This document shows, piece by piece, positions 27,193 to 34,733 of a stretch of DNA of 40,793 nt (its first letter is position 1; each line of letters opens with the position of its first letter). Location: contig JAHFTY010000002.1 in the NCBI GenBank assembly GCA_023265365.1, positions 13,612 through 54,404 of the forward strand, written 5' to 3'. Both the position numbers and the translations under genes were made by a program. The DNA comes from Acidobacteriota bacterium. GTDB taxonomy: Bacteria > Acidobacteriota > Terriglobia > 20CM-2-55-15. Under the pieces are notes generated by a model that worked only from the letters and a program-made list of their open reading frames with translations, was not told where the DNA came from and ran no database searches.

Positions 27193-28168
27193 GAGAATCG
27201 TCGACGGTGAGGATCACGCCTCGGGTTGTGGGCGCCTGCCGGGCCGCCACGTTGGCGCTTTCGGTGACCACGTAGAGCGGACGACCCTTCGCCTCCTCGT
27301 AGATTCGAGCGATGTAGTCTCCCACGAGGCCGATCGCCATCAGGGTCGCTCCGGAGAAAACAATGTTCAGGCACACGAGCGACGTCCAGCCAGGAACCGT
27401 CGAGTGGAGCACCGTTTCGGCAAAGATGCTGTAGAACGCATAGCCGAACCCGACGGCGGTGACGAAAAAACCGAACCAGATCGTGAGGCGCAGTGGCAAC
27501 GCCGAGAAGGAAGAGATCGCCGTCCATGCGAGCCGAAGCATCTTCCATGTCGAGTATTTCGTGGTTCCCGCGACCCGCGCGTTGCGATGATACGGAAGAA
27601 TGACTTCCTTCAAGCCAAGCCAGGCCACCATTCCGCGCATGAACCGGTGCTGTTCGCGGAGTTGACGAATCGCGATCACGGCGCGCCTGCTGAACATCCG
27701 GAAATCGCCGACCTCGGGTTGGATCCGCTCGTCGACCATCCGTCGCATCACCCAGTAAAAGAACGTTGCAGTGAGCCGTTTGACCGGGCTCTCGCCGTCA
27801 CGGCCGGTGCGTTGCGCGGAGACGACGTCGTAGCCGTGATTCAACAGCTCGATCATGTCGAGAAGAAGCTCCGGAGGGTCCTGCAGATCCGCATCGATAA
27901 CAGCGACGGCATCGCCCGACGCCTGATCCAGACCCGCGGTGATCGCGGCTTGGTGTCCGAAATTGCGTCCGAAGAAAAGCACCTTGACGCGTGCGTCGGC
28001 GGCCGCCGCGCTCTTCAGCAACGGGACCGAACCGTCAGTGCTGCCATCGTCGACCAGAATGATCTCGTAGTCGCACGCCGTGCCCGCCATCACGCGTTCG
28101 AGCGTGGAAAGCAGCTTCGGCAAAACTTCGATTTCGTTGTAAACGGGAACAACAATGGAAACGCGCAT
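27158..28168 (-). CDS. Polyprenyl-phosphate glycosyltransferase (GT2, DPM1/GtrB-like)
   Basis: 336 residues from ATG 28168. The N-terminal GT-A domain begins MRVSIVVPVYNEIEVLPKL, with VDDGSTDGS near residue 40 and the metal-binding VIDADLQDPPE near 95. FRMFSRRAVIAI and a QHRF segment follow. Two helices near the C-terminus (LTIWFGFFVTAVGFGYAFY and LVCLNIVFSGATLMAIGLVG) anchor it in the membrane, as in GtrB and ArnC. It should load a sugar from a nucleotide donor onto undecaprenyl phosphate. Its start overlaps the stop of a YfhO-type remnant (TGATG), showing the ancestral operon was longer. ATTCTA (28179-28184) reads TAGAAT leftward and may now serve as promoter. Confidence 0.9.
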   Translation of the reverse strand: MRVSIVVPVYNEIEVLPKLLSTLERVMAGTACDYEIILVDDGSTDGSVPLLKSAAAADARVKVLFFGRNFGHQAAITAGLDQASGDAVAVIDADLQDPPELLLDMIELLNHGYDVVSAQRTGRDGESPVKRLTATFFYWVMRRMVDERIQPEVGDFRMFSRRAVIAIRQLREQHRFMRGMVAWLGLKEVILPYHRNARVAGTTKYSTWKMLRLAWTAISSFSALPLRLTIWFGFFVTAVGFGYAFYSIFAETVLHSTVPGWTSLVCLNIVFSGATLMAIGLVGDYIARIYEEAKGRPLYVVTESANVAARQAPTTRGVILTVDDSHERQTEAADRV

Positions 28169-28344
28169 CAATCCGCCGATTCTAGCACGCGGCGCCGGGA
28201 ATAAACGGCCAGAGCGCCAAGGAAGCCAAGGAAGAGCGCAGTCGCGGCCGAGATCCACAGACCGGTACGGAATGCGCTCGATCGAAACTCAACTCGAAGT
28301 CCAGTCGTGCCATGGGATTTTGCAGTGTACAATAATCGGCTCAT
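28169..28344 (-). pseudogene. C-terminal remnant of a second YfhO-like protein
   Basis: A short leftward frame ends TGATG on the glycosyltransferase start. It encodes LRVEFRSSAFRTGLWISAAT followed by a single hydrophobic helix and YSRRR. This aligns closely with the tail of the YfhO gene at 24618 ([20 protein letters not shown]). Everything upstream of about 28321 is gone and is replaced by the bioF promoter and start, which overlap it on the other strand. It is best read as the scar of a large deletion. Confidence 0.72.
28328..28333 (+). promoter_or_regulatory. -10 box of a probable leaderless bioF promoter
   Basis: TACAAT ends 9 nt before ATG 28343. It would drive the coupled bioF-bioD-bioA operon. 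Confidence 0.5.
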
Positions 28345-29488
28345 GCGAACGAGGTGGAAGACTCACGCGATTCTTGCTCGCCTGCAGGCGGAACTGGACG
28401 AACTCCAAAGGGCCGATCAGTTCCGGAAGGTTGGCGCCGTTGAGGGAATCAACCTCTGCTCCAATGATTATCTCGGCCTCAGTGACGACCCGCGGCTCAA
28501 GCTGGCATTGACATCCGCTATCGAACGACAGGGCGAACGCGTGTGCTCCACCGGCTCGCGGCTTCTCTCCGGAAACTCCAGCCAATGGGAGATGCTCGAA
28601 GCGAAGGCGGCCTCCTTTGTCGGCGCGGAAGCGGCCGTGTGTTTCAGTTCAGGCTATCTTGCAAATATCGGTGTGCTCACTTCTCTGCTGGGGCCGGAGA
28701 CAACCGTGTTTTCCGATGCCGCCAATCACGCGAGCATCATCGACGGCATCCGGCTCTCGCGCGCCAACAAGGTGATTTTTCCCCACGGCGATCTTCAGTT
28801 TCTCGAAGAGATGCTTCGGGCATCGAACGACACCCGGGAGCGATTCATCGTGGTCGAGAGTGTTTTCAGCATGGACGGCGACCTCGCTCCGATCGAGGAT
28901 TTGTACGTTCTCGCCGCCCGGTATGACGCGGGACTGATCGTCGACGAGGCGCATGCGACCGGCGTTATGGGGCCGAATGGCCGCGGCATCGTCGCGCAGA
29001 GCGGGCGTCCGGACTGCGTCATTGCCACGATTCACACGTGCGGAAAAGCCCTCGCCTCGACGGGCGCGTTCGTGGCGTGCGCGGAAACGACACGGCGATA
29101 CATTGTGAACAAGGCGCGTTCCTTCATTTTCAGCACGGCCCTGCCGCCATTCGCCGCAGAGCAGATTTCGGAAGCGCTGAGCATCGTCGCCGGGGAGGAC
29201 GAGCGCCGGCGTCATCTGCGGCTTCTTTCGGAGTATTTGCGCGTGGAGTTGAACAGCCGGGGTTTCGATACGAGCCGCTCCGAATCGCATATCGTTCCTG
29301 TCGTGCTTGGCTCGAACGACACGGCGTTGTCTGTTGCCCAATCTCTCATCGACCGGGGCTTCGGCGTAAAAGCGATCCGGCCTCCAACCGTTCCTGCCGG
29401 GACCGCGCGCCTGCGCCTTTCATTGACGTCGCGCCTCCGCTTCGACGACCTTGCGACGCTGGTCCGGGCCCTCTGCGATGCCCGCTAG
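28343..29488 (+). CDS. bioF: 8-amino-7-oxononanoate synthase
   Basis: 381 residues from ATG 28343. PLP enzyme that condenses pimeloyl-ACP or -CoA with alanine, the first ring-building step of biotin synthesis. Marks of the alpha-oxoamine synthase family are NLCSNDYLGLSDDP, CSTGSRLLSGNSSQWEMLE, FSDAANHASIIDGIRLS, VDEAHATGVMGPNGRG, and the PLP lysine K235 in HTCGKALASTG. The family's usual length is 380-400, so it is complete. The stop overlaps the bioD start by 11 bp, and bioD overlaps bioA by 4 bp, so the three are co-translated. The start region overlaps the antisense YfhO remnant. Confidence 0.95.
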   Translation: MRTRWKTHAILARLQAELDELQRADQFRKVGAVEGINLCSNDYLGLSDDPRLKLALTSAIERQGERVCSTGSRLLSGNSSQWEMLEAKAASFVGAEAAVCFSSGYLANIGVLTSLLGPETTVFSDAANHASIIDGIRLSRANKVIFPHGDLQFLEEMLRASNDTRERFIVVESVFSMDGDLAPIEDLYVLAARYDAGLIVDEAHATGVMGPNGRGIVAQSGRPDCVIATIHTCGKALASTGAFVACAETTRRYIVNKARSFIFSTALPPFAAEQISEALSIVAGEDERRRHLRLLSEYLRVELNSRGFDTSRSESHIVPVVLGSNDTALSVAQSLIDRGFGVKAIRPPTVPAGTARLRLSLTSRLRFDDLATLVRALCDAR

Positions 29489-30110
29489 CGATCTCTTCAT
29501 TACCGGAACCGACACGAATGTCGGCAAGACGGTTTTGTGCGCGACGTTGTGTGCCGGACTCGGTTACTCGTATTGGAAGCCCGTTCAGACCGGAACCGTG
29601 GAAAGCTCCGATCGTGACGCCGTGATCCGGTACGCCGGCATTCCGGAATCGCAGACGGCGCCCGAAATCTACCGGTTCGAACCGCCGGTTTCGCCGCACC
29701 TCGCTGCGCGCCGCGCCGGCATCCGGATCGAGATCGATCGCTTTCGACGCCCGGCCATGGACGCTCCTCTCGTCATTGAAGGGGCCGGGGGCATTCTGGT
29801 TCCACTGAATGAGGACCACCTCATGCTCGACTTGATGCGGCGCCTCGGCGCTCCCGTTGTGCTTGCCGCACGCACCACATTGGGAACGATCAATCACACG
29901 CTGCTCAGCGTTCACGCGCTCCGGCATGCGGGCATCGCGTTGAAGGGAGTCGTGATGATCGGCGATCCGGACGAAGACAACCGGCGCGCGATCGAACATT
30001 ATGGCGATGTGCGTGTAGCCGGTGAGATTCCCATGCTGCAGGAAATCTGTCGTCACACGCTGCTGGATGTTTTTAATCGACACTTCGATGGCGGCTTCTG
30101 GAAGGAATGA
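29478..30110 (+). CDS. bioD: Dethiobiotin synthetase
   Basis: 210 residues from ATG 29478, slightly shorter than the usual 220-240. ATP-dependent carboxylase that closes the ureido ring of dethiobiotin. The P-loop is GTDTNVGKT (residues 10-18). Further marks are YWKPVQTGT (CO2 and substrate site), the VIEGAGGILVPL loop, and AARTTLGTINHTLLS. It sits between bioF and bioA with overlapping ends on both sides, so expression ratios are probably set by translational coupling. Confidence 0.94.
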   Translation: MPASDLFITGTDTNVGKTVLCATLCAGLGYSYWKPVQTGTVESSDRDAVIRYAGIPESQTAPEIYRFEPPVSPHLAARRAGIRIEIDRFRRPAMDAPLVIEGAGGILVPLNEDHLMLDLMRRLGAPVVLAARTTLGTINHTLLSVHALRHAGIALKGVVMIGDPDEDNRRAIEHYGDVRVAGEIPMLQEICRHTLLDVFNRHFDGGFWKE

Positions 30111-31390
30111 AAATCTGGCGTCCCTACACACAGGCCGCACTGGATCCACCGCCCATCGCGATCGACCGCGGTGAAGGTGCGCTCCTCTACACCAGGGATG
30201 GCCGCAAGCTCATCGACGGTATTTCGTCCTGGTGGGTGAACATTCACGGCCATGGCCATCCGCTGATCGCCGAAGCCATTGGGGAGCAGGCCCGCAAACT
30301 CGAGCAGGTCATCTTCGCGGGATTCACCCACGAGCCGGCCGAACAGCTGACTCACGGTCTGAAAAAGATTCTTCCGGGAGAACTGTCGCACATCTTTTTT
30401 TCGGACGACGGATCGACCGCGGTCGAAGTCGCGTTGAAGATGGCGCTGCAATTCTGGCGGAACAGCGGGCAGCCGCAGCGGACCAGATTTGTCGCTCTCG
30501 ATCGCGCGTATCACGGCGACACGGCCGGGGCGATGTCTGTGAGCGACGACTCTCCCTTCACCACAGCGTTCGACACCATGCGATTCCCGGTCATGCGAGG
30601 CCACTCCGCCGATTGCTTCCGTTGCCCCGTCGGAAAAGTCCGGGAGACGTGCAATATCGAGTGCCTGGATCGCTTGCGTATCGTGTTCGAGCGGCATCAT
30701 CGTGAAATCGCGGCAATCATTGTGGAACCGCTGATCCAGGGGGCGGCCGGAATGATCATTCATCCGGTGGAGTTCCTGCGGCGTCTTCGCACGATGGCTA
30801 CCGGGTTCGGCATTCCGCTCATTGCCGACGAGGTGTTTACCGGGTTCGGCCGGACCGGCGCGATGTTCGCATGTGAGCTTGCGGCCGTCGTTCCGGACAT
30901 GATGTGCCTTTCAAAAGGACTGACCGGCGGATTTCTTCCCATGGGAGCGACGGTCTGCACGGAAGAAATCCATAAGGCGTTCGATGTGCCGGACCGGTCC
31001 CGGACCTTCTTTCACGGGCATTCCTACACCGGAAATCCGCTCGGCTGCGCCGCCGCGAACGCCAGTCTCCGCGTGTTCGAGACCGAACCCGTGTTTGAGC
31101 GGATTCGCGCGATCGAAGCGATTCACCGGGAACGGCTTTCGAAATTGTCCGGGCATCCCTCGGTCGCAACCACGCGTTTTCTCGGCGACCTCGGCGTGCT
31201 CGAACTGAAAGCGCCCGACGCCGGTTACCTTTCCGGCATTCGCGAGCGTTTGTATTCATTCTTTATCGATCGCGGTGTGCTGCTGCGTCCGTTGGGCAAT
31301 GTCATTTATGTCCTGCCGCCTTATGTCATCGCGCCGGAACAACTGCACTATATTTACGATGTACTGACCGCTGCCGTGGAAATGGTATGA
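30107..31390 (+). CDS. bioA: Adenosylmethionine-8-amino-7-oxononanoate aminotransferase
   Basis: 427 residues from ATG 30107 (ATGA overlap with the bioD stop). PLP aminotransferase that uses SAM as amino donor to make 7,8-diaminononanoate. Seen: IWRPYTQAALDPPP and GISSWWVNIHGHGHP at the substrate pocket, FFSDDGSTAVEVALKM, YHGDTAGAMSV, LIADEVFTGFGRTG, and the PLP lysine K270 in CLSKGLTGGFLPMG. Length matches the family. With bioB, bioF and bioD the late biotin pathway is complete; no pimelate-forming genes (bioC, bioH, bioW, bioI) are identified in the window. Confidence 0.95.
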   Translation: MKIWRPYTQAALDPPPIAIDRGEGALLYTRDGRKLIDGISSWWVNIHGHGHPLIAEAIGEQARKLEQVIFAGFTHEPAEQLTHGLKKILPGELSHIFFSDDGSTAVEVALKMALQFWRNSGQPQRTRFVALDRAYHGDTAGAMSVSDDSPFTTAFDTMRFPVMRGHSADCFRCPVGKVRETCNIECLDRLRIVFERHHREIAAIIVEPLIQGAAGMIIHPVEFLRRLRTMATGFGIPLIADEVFTGFGRTGAMFACELAAVVPDMMCLSKGLTGGFLPMGATVCTEEIHKAFDVPDRSRTFFHGHSYTGNPLGCAAANASLRVFETEPVFERIRAIEAIHRERLSKLSGHPSVATTRFLGDLGVLELKAPDAGYLSGIRERLYSFFIDRGVLLRPLGNVIYVLPPYVIAPEQLHYIYDVLTAAVEMV

Positions 31391-31436
31391 GCATTTCGGC
31401 GTTCAACCGGATTTGTGGCCGCGAAAGGGATGGACG

Positions 31437-31901
31437 ATGACGACTTTGGTCGAGCTGGGAAAATCCGCGATCCTCACGTGCAGAGACTTGCTTGACGTGC
31501 CCCTGGCGTCCGTGGCCGGGGTCCAGGGAATGCTGCTGGACTCGGTGGGCCCGACGCACCATGCCGTCCGCGTTCCGTTCCACGATTCCCAGGCTCGGGG
31601 AAAAGCCATCCTCATTCGAACGGGTTGGGATGAAGTGGAAGGCGTCGCGCCCGGCCCTTACTTGCACGAAGACACCGTTTTTCGTTTGATTCGCGCCAGG
31701 GTCCGGCTTGTCGGCGTGGATTTCGGCGGCGTGGAATGTTCCGAACTCGTCGCTCATGAAATCGTCGTCGTTCAAAATCTCGGAAATCTAAAATCCATAC
31801 CCAGGACTGGCTTTCGATTCTTCGCCGCGCCGCCGCGGATTCCCGGCACTTCCACTCCCGTTTGCGCCTTCGCCGAATGTTCCGGGTCAACCAGTCATTG
31901 A
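31437..31901 (+). pseudogene. Degraded cyclase-family (kynurenine formamidase-like) gene
   Basis: The 154-residue frame from ATG 31437 keeps the C-terminal two thirds of a cyclase-family metal hydrolase: PLASVAGVQGMLLDSVGP, GKAILIRTGWDEVE, GPYLHEDTVFRLI, RLVGVDFGGVE, IVVVQNLGNL, RTGFRFFAAPPRI. Relatives are 210-230 residues. After TLVELGKSAIL the frame jumps into this part, and the N-terminal block with the family's GT(Y/H)xD metal motif is absent. A further gap of about 15 residues after VDFG removes a conserved His region. The product is unlikely to bind metal. Its stop overlaps the convergent thioesterase stop by 7 bp. It follows bioA by 46 bp, so it may be co-transcribed. Confidence 0.7.
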
Positions 31902-32311
31902 AGACGTGATGGGTTTGCCAGACGCATCAATGTCGCCGTGCTCTTCGCCACCAGTTGATCGCTCGCATCGAAGACCTCGGCCTCCGCGTAAACGATGCGA
32001 TTGCCCAGGTGCACCACTCGGCCGTGACCCACGATGGCGCCCTCGGCGACAGGACGCAGAAAGTTGATCTTCTGCTCCACGGTCGCGCACCACTGATCCG
32101 GATAAACCCGGGTTAGAAGAGCATGCGCGGCCACGGTATCGGCGAGCGCATAGATGATGCCGCCGTGAATCACGCCGGGTTGGAGGAATTCGGGCCGGAA
32201 GGGAAGGCGTTCTTTCACCCAGCCTGAACCCGCATCGAGGAGTTCGATGCCGAGCCATTTCACCAGGGGCTGATCGTTCAAAAGTTCGCGAAGGATCTGA
32301 AGCTCTTTCAT
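31895..32311 (-). CDS. PaaI-family hotdog thioesterase
   Basis: 138 residues from ATG 32311. The hotdog signature is LQPGVIHGGIIYALADTVAA (about residues 43-63), followed by the long beta-strand ATVEQKINFLRPVAEGAIVG and GNRIVYAEAEVFDASDQLVA. Members hydrolyse acyl- or aryl-CoA thioesters in the cytoplasm. The HGG..ALAD segment includes the usual catalytic acidic residue and helix N-terminus. It diverges from the alpha/beta hydrolase with only 19 bp between start codons, so promoters of each must lie partly within the other gene. Substrate unknown. Confidence 0.88.
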   Translation of the reverse strand: MKELQILRELLNDQPLVKWLGIELLDAGSGWVKERLPFRPEFLQPGVIHGGIIYALADTVAAHALLTRVYPDQWCATVEQKINFLRPVAEGAIVGHGRVVHLGNRIVYAEAEVFDASDQLVAKSTATLMRLANPSRLQ

Positions 32312-32315
32312 CCGT

Positions 32316-32321
32316 TAGAAT
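32316..32321 (+). promoter_or_regulatory. -10 box of a probable leaderless hydrolase promoter
   Basis: TAGAAT ends 9 nt before ATG 32331, inside the 19-bp gap between divergent genes. Any -35 element would fall within the thioesterase coding region. Confidence 0.5.
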
Positions 32322-32330
32322 CTGATCGAT

Positions 32331-33131
32331 ATGACGGTCATCATACCTTATCGCGAGTGGGGGCAAGGAACCCCGCTGCTCTTTCTTCATGGCGGCTGGG
32401 GCTATGCGATGTACCCGTTCGACATCCAGATCGCCGCTCTCCGGGATCGATACCGTATCCTGATTCCGGATCGCGCCGGCTACGGGAAAGCCGCCCGCGT
32501 GACCTCGTTTCCCCGTGGATTTCACGAGAACGCCGCCCGGGAAATGCTCGAGTTTCTGGATTCCCTGAATATCGAGAGATGCGTTCTCTGGGGACACAGC
32601 GACGGTGCGGTGACTGCCATTCGGATGGGCCTGTCGCAGCCGGAAAGGTTTTCGGCGATCGTTGGAGAAGCCATTCACTATGACCGCTCGAAACCTTCGT
32701 CTCGCGCATTCTTTGAAACGGCGGCCACCAATCCGCGCGGATTTGGTTCGGGGGTCGCGAAAGCGATGGCGAGCGAGCATGGGGAAGACTATTGGGAGTT
32801 TCTGATGCGGGTTCACGGAAAGGCGTGGCTCGACATTCTGGACAACTGTTCCGATCCGGAGCAGGATCTCTACTCCGGACGCATCGGCGAACTGCCGGTT
32901 CCCACGCTTCTCATCCATGGCTCCCGGGATCCGCGGACGGAAGCGGGTGAGTTGGACCGTCTTCAGGAAGCTCTGCCGGCCCTGAGGGTCCATCTGATTT
33001 CCGGCGCCACGCACAGTCCTCACAGCGAACCCGAATACGCGTCGGAAGCCACGCGGGTGGTGGAAGCATTCCTGAAGGAGTGTCTGACAAGACTTCAACT
33101 CCCCTCCGACGAGGCAAGGCTGTCCCAATAA
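32331..33131 (+). CDS. Alpha/beta hydrolase with altered C-terminus
   Basis: 266 residues from ATG 32331. Oxyanion loop HGGWGYAMYPF, nucleophile S90 in GHSDG, acid D200 (HGSRDPRTE) and H228 (GATHSPHSE) give a complete catalytic triad; the protein resembles small esterases and haloperoxidase-like hydrolases. The native C-terminus was probably FLKERQ followed by stop, as preserved in the second copy of its 3' end at 34610-34737. Here FLKE is followed by about 17 foreign residues that read into a palindromic repeat, and the TAA stop lies inside that repeat. The core fold is intact, so activity may persist. Specificity unknown; a BioH-like role is possible only by proximity to biotin genes. Confidence 0.85.
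   Translation: MTVIIPYREWGQGTPLLFLHGGWGYAMYPFDIQIAALRDRYRILIPDRAGYGKAARVTSFPRGFHENAAREMLEFLDSLNIERCVLWGHSDGAVTAIRMGLSQPERFSAIVGEAIHYDRSKPSSRAFFETAATNPRGFGSGVAKAMASEHGEDYWEFLMRVHGKAWLDILDNCSDPEQDLYSGRIGELPVPTLLIHGSRDPRTEAGELDRLQEALPALRVHLISGATHSPHSEPEYASEATRVVEAFLKECLTRLQLPSDEARLSQ
32962..33080. repeat. 119-bp direct repeat, copy A (3' end of hydrolase gene)
   Basis: Identical over 119 bp to 34610-34728. It is followed by TG and then 17 bp (33083-33099) that also match 34760-34776. Copy A therefore represents the same junction region with about 30 bp deleted. The two copies flank a 1.5-kb block. Confidence 0.95.
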
Positions 33132-33276
33132 GGCGAAATCAGGGAAAAGCATTTTCCCCTCCTCGACGAGGAGGGGTGGCGCGAAGCGCCGGGGTGGTGC
33201 TTTCAGGAATCTCATTTTCTTGGTCGAACCGCCCCGCCGCTCGGCGGCACCCCGCCTTGGCCAAGGCGGGGAAAAG
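33121..33276. repeat. Composite palindromic repeat, copy 3
   Basis: Inverted orientation relative to the copies at 13794 and 18836. The tail (33121-33151, TGTCCCAATAAGGCGAAATC) matches the duplicated tail of copy 1. The core 33152-33276 has the CCCCTCCTCG palindrome, the GCGC hairpin, an AT-rich centre and the CCCCGCCTTGG/CCAAGGCGGGG palindrome. It supplies the present stop codon of the hydrolase gene. The next 277 bp up to the orphan gene hold a short tandem repeat and no gene I can support. Confidence 0.9.
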
Positions 33277-33399
33277 ACTTCGTCCTGCGACTCCACGGTT
33301 TCACGTAATAACGTTTCGCTTGTCCCTTGAACCCGGCCTTTGCGGCCCATCTGAAGGCGATTCCGCCAAACTCGCCGATCTGTAAACATGCAATGGATG

Positions 33400-33428
33400 C
33401 AATGGACCCATACACAATGGACCCATAC
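33400..33428. repeat. Short tandem repeat
   Basis: CAATGGACCCATAC occurs twice at a 15-bp period, just after a GCAATGGAT/GCAATGGA near-repeat. It lies within the inserted block and has no visible function. Confidence 0.8.
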
Positions 33429-33553
33429 GTTGACGACCCCGCCTGTTTTCCTTATCCTCAGGGACCTGCGGAAGCGTTTCACCTATGCCGCTGTGCCGTT
33501 TTGCTCTACCGCGGTTGGGCTGGACCAGCCTGGCGCACCAGAAGGAGGATACC

Positions 33554-34501
33554 GTGTCTGACACCGTTACACTGTCGGGCTCCGAAGAGGGCTCCGACTA
33601 CGACGAATTGGATATCACCGGCGACGACGAGGCCAACATCACCGTGGCTCCCCGAAAACCCCGCAAAGAAATTATTCCGCCACGAAAACCGGAGACTTTT
33701 CCTCCGCTTGATTTTGGACCGCCACCGTACGGAGCAAAAAAAGTGAGTGCCAGCGGAAGAATGATTGAATATGTCGTGGTGGAGATCGATGTGCCGAGGG
33801 AATGTTGTATCAGGTGTACAAGGTGGCGCCAGATGATCACAGACGGCGGCGATGTTCTCGACCCCATGATCACTTGGCGTTTCACGAAGTGCGGGAACGA
33901 CTCCCAGACCAAGGACCGGCTCCGGCGCATGTTTGGCCGACGGTCTGGCCATTGGCAGGGGACGCAACCCGCAGACAAGTCGGTCAAGGTGATCGGACCC
34001 TTCCCGTCAGGACGCTTCGTGAAAGGGGTGGTCAAGCTCCGCGCAGGCTCGCCCTTTGAGCTGCGGGGCCTCGATTCCGGGGCTGAAGTCCGCAGCGGCG
34101 ACCTGACGTTTGGGAGTGAACAAGCCGTCTTCCGAGACGCCGAAGGTAACGTCATTCCCCTGCGCCTGGATGGCCGCCTCATCGTGGCTGAACCCGTGGT
34201 CGTGTGGCAGGGCGAGACTCCGTCGGGGGCCGTGCGGGTGGAAAAAGATGTGGAGACGGGTGTCGTGGTACAAAAACTGAACGGCATTCCGGTTGTGAGG
34301 ATCACTCCGAACGTCGATTTTCATGTCCTCTTCCACGCCGAAATCGACACGATGAACCGCAGCGCCCGCATCCTGGACGAAGGTGGCCGGCCCATATCGG
34401 TATCTATCGAGATCAAGGACGAGGCCGCGCGATTGGTCATCGAGTCGGGCGCCGGGCAAGCCGTTGCCGTGGATTTGCGGACAGGGAATGTTATCCATTG
34501 A
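33554..34501 (+). CDS. Orphan hypothetical protein inside an insertion
   Basis: 315 residues. GTG 33554 is chosen because AGGAGG (33543-33548) lies 5 nt upstream. The first 60 or so residues are acidic then Pro/Lys-rich and probably disordered (SGSEEGSDYDELDI, PRKPRKEIIPPRKPETFPP). A middle segment has a Cys cluster (VPRECCIRCTRWRQM) and a basic patch (KDRLRRMFGRRSGHW). The last 150 residues are strand-rich with repeated V-x-V patterns (GRFVKGVVKLRAGSPFELRG, GVVVQKLNGIPVVRITPNVD). No signal peptide or membrane helix is seen. I do not recognise a family. It lies alone in a block flanked by the 119-bp direct repeats, so it was probably acquired with that block. Confidence 0.72.
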   Translation: MSDTVTLSGSEEGSDYDELDITGDDEANITVAPRKPRKEIIPPRKPETFPPLDFGPPPYGAKKVSASGRMIEYVVVEIDVPRECCIRCTRWRQMITDGGDVLDPMITWRFTKCGNDSQTKDRLRRMFGRRSGHWQGTQPADKSVKVIGPFPSGRFVKGVVKLRAGSPFELRGLDSGAEVRSGDLTFGSEQAVFRDAEGNVIPLRLDGRLIVAEPVVVWQGETPSGAVRVEKDVETGVVVQKLNGIPVVRITPNVDFHVLFHAEIDTMNRSARILDEGGRPISVSIEIKDEAARLVIESGAGQAVAVDLRTGNVIH

Positions 34502-34576
34502 GAAAAGTTGTCAAACCGGCCAACGAAAACCGCGTGGTTGAAACAGCGTCGTATGCGTAAAGATCAATGGAATTAA

Positions 34577-34592
34577 CGCGACAATTGTCGCG
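34577..34592. promoter_or_regulatory. 16-bp perfect palindrome after the orphan gene
   Basis: CGCGACAATTGTCGCG has no loop and no following T-run, so it is not a typical intrinsic terminator. It looks more like a dimer binding site. It lies 76 bp after the orphan gene stop and 18 bp before the second direct repeat. Confidence 0.4.
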
Positions 34593-34609
34593 ACGACGCA
34601 GTACAGCAT

Positions 34610-34728
34610 TTCAGGAAGCTCTGCCGGCCCTGAGGGTCCATCTGATTTCCGGCGCCACGCACAGTCCTCACAGCGAACCCGAATACGCGTCGGAAGCCAC
34701 GCGGGTGGTGGAAGCATTCCTGAAGGAG
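34610..34728. repeat. 119-bp direct repeat, copy B (upstream of the phosphatase gene)
   Basis: Identical to 32962-33080. It keeps the original hydrolase ending (FLKERQ, TGA at 34735-34737) and the AAGGAG ribosome site of the phosphatase. The hydrolase and phosphatase genes were therefore once directly coupled by a GTGA overlap here. Confidence 0.95.
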
Positions 34729-34733
34729 CGGCA

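Noticed and set aside
31887-33482. A 531-codon leftward frame covering the thioesterase locus
   Set aside because: It is in a different frame from the hotdog thioesterase and runs antisense to the hydrolase and through a palindromic repeat, so it is accidental.
33277-33553. A second gene start (ATG 33327 or 33485) for the orphan protein or a separate small gene
   Set aside because: The upstream residues look non-coding and run through a tandem repeat. The AGGAGG site points to GTG 33554.
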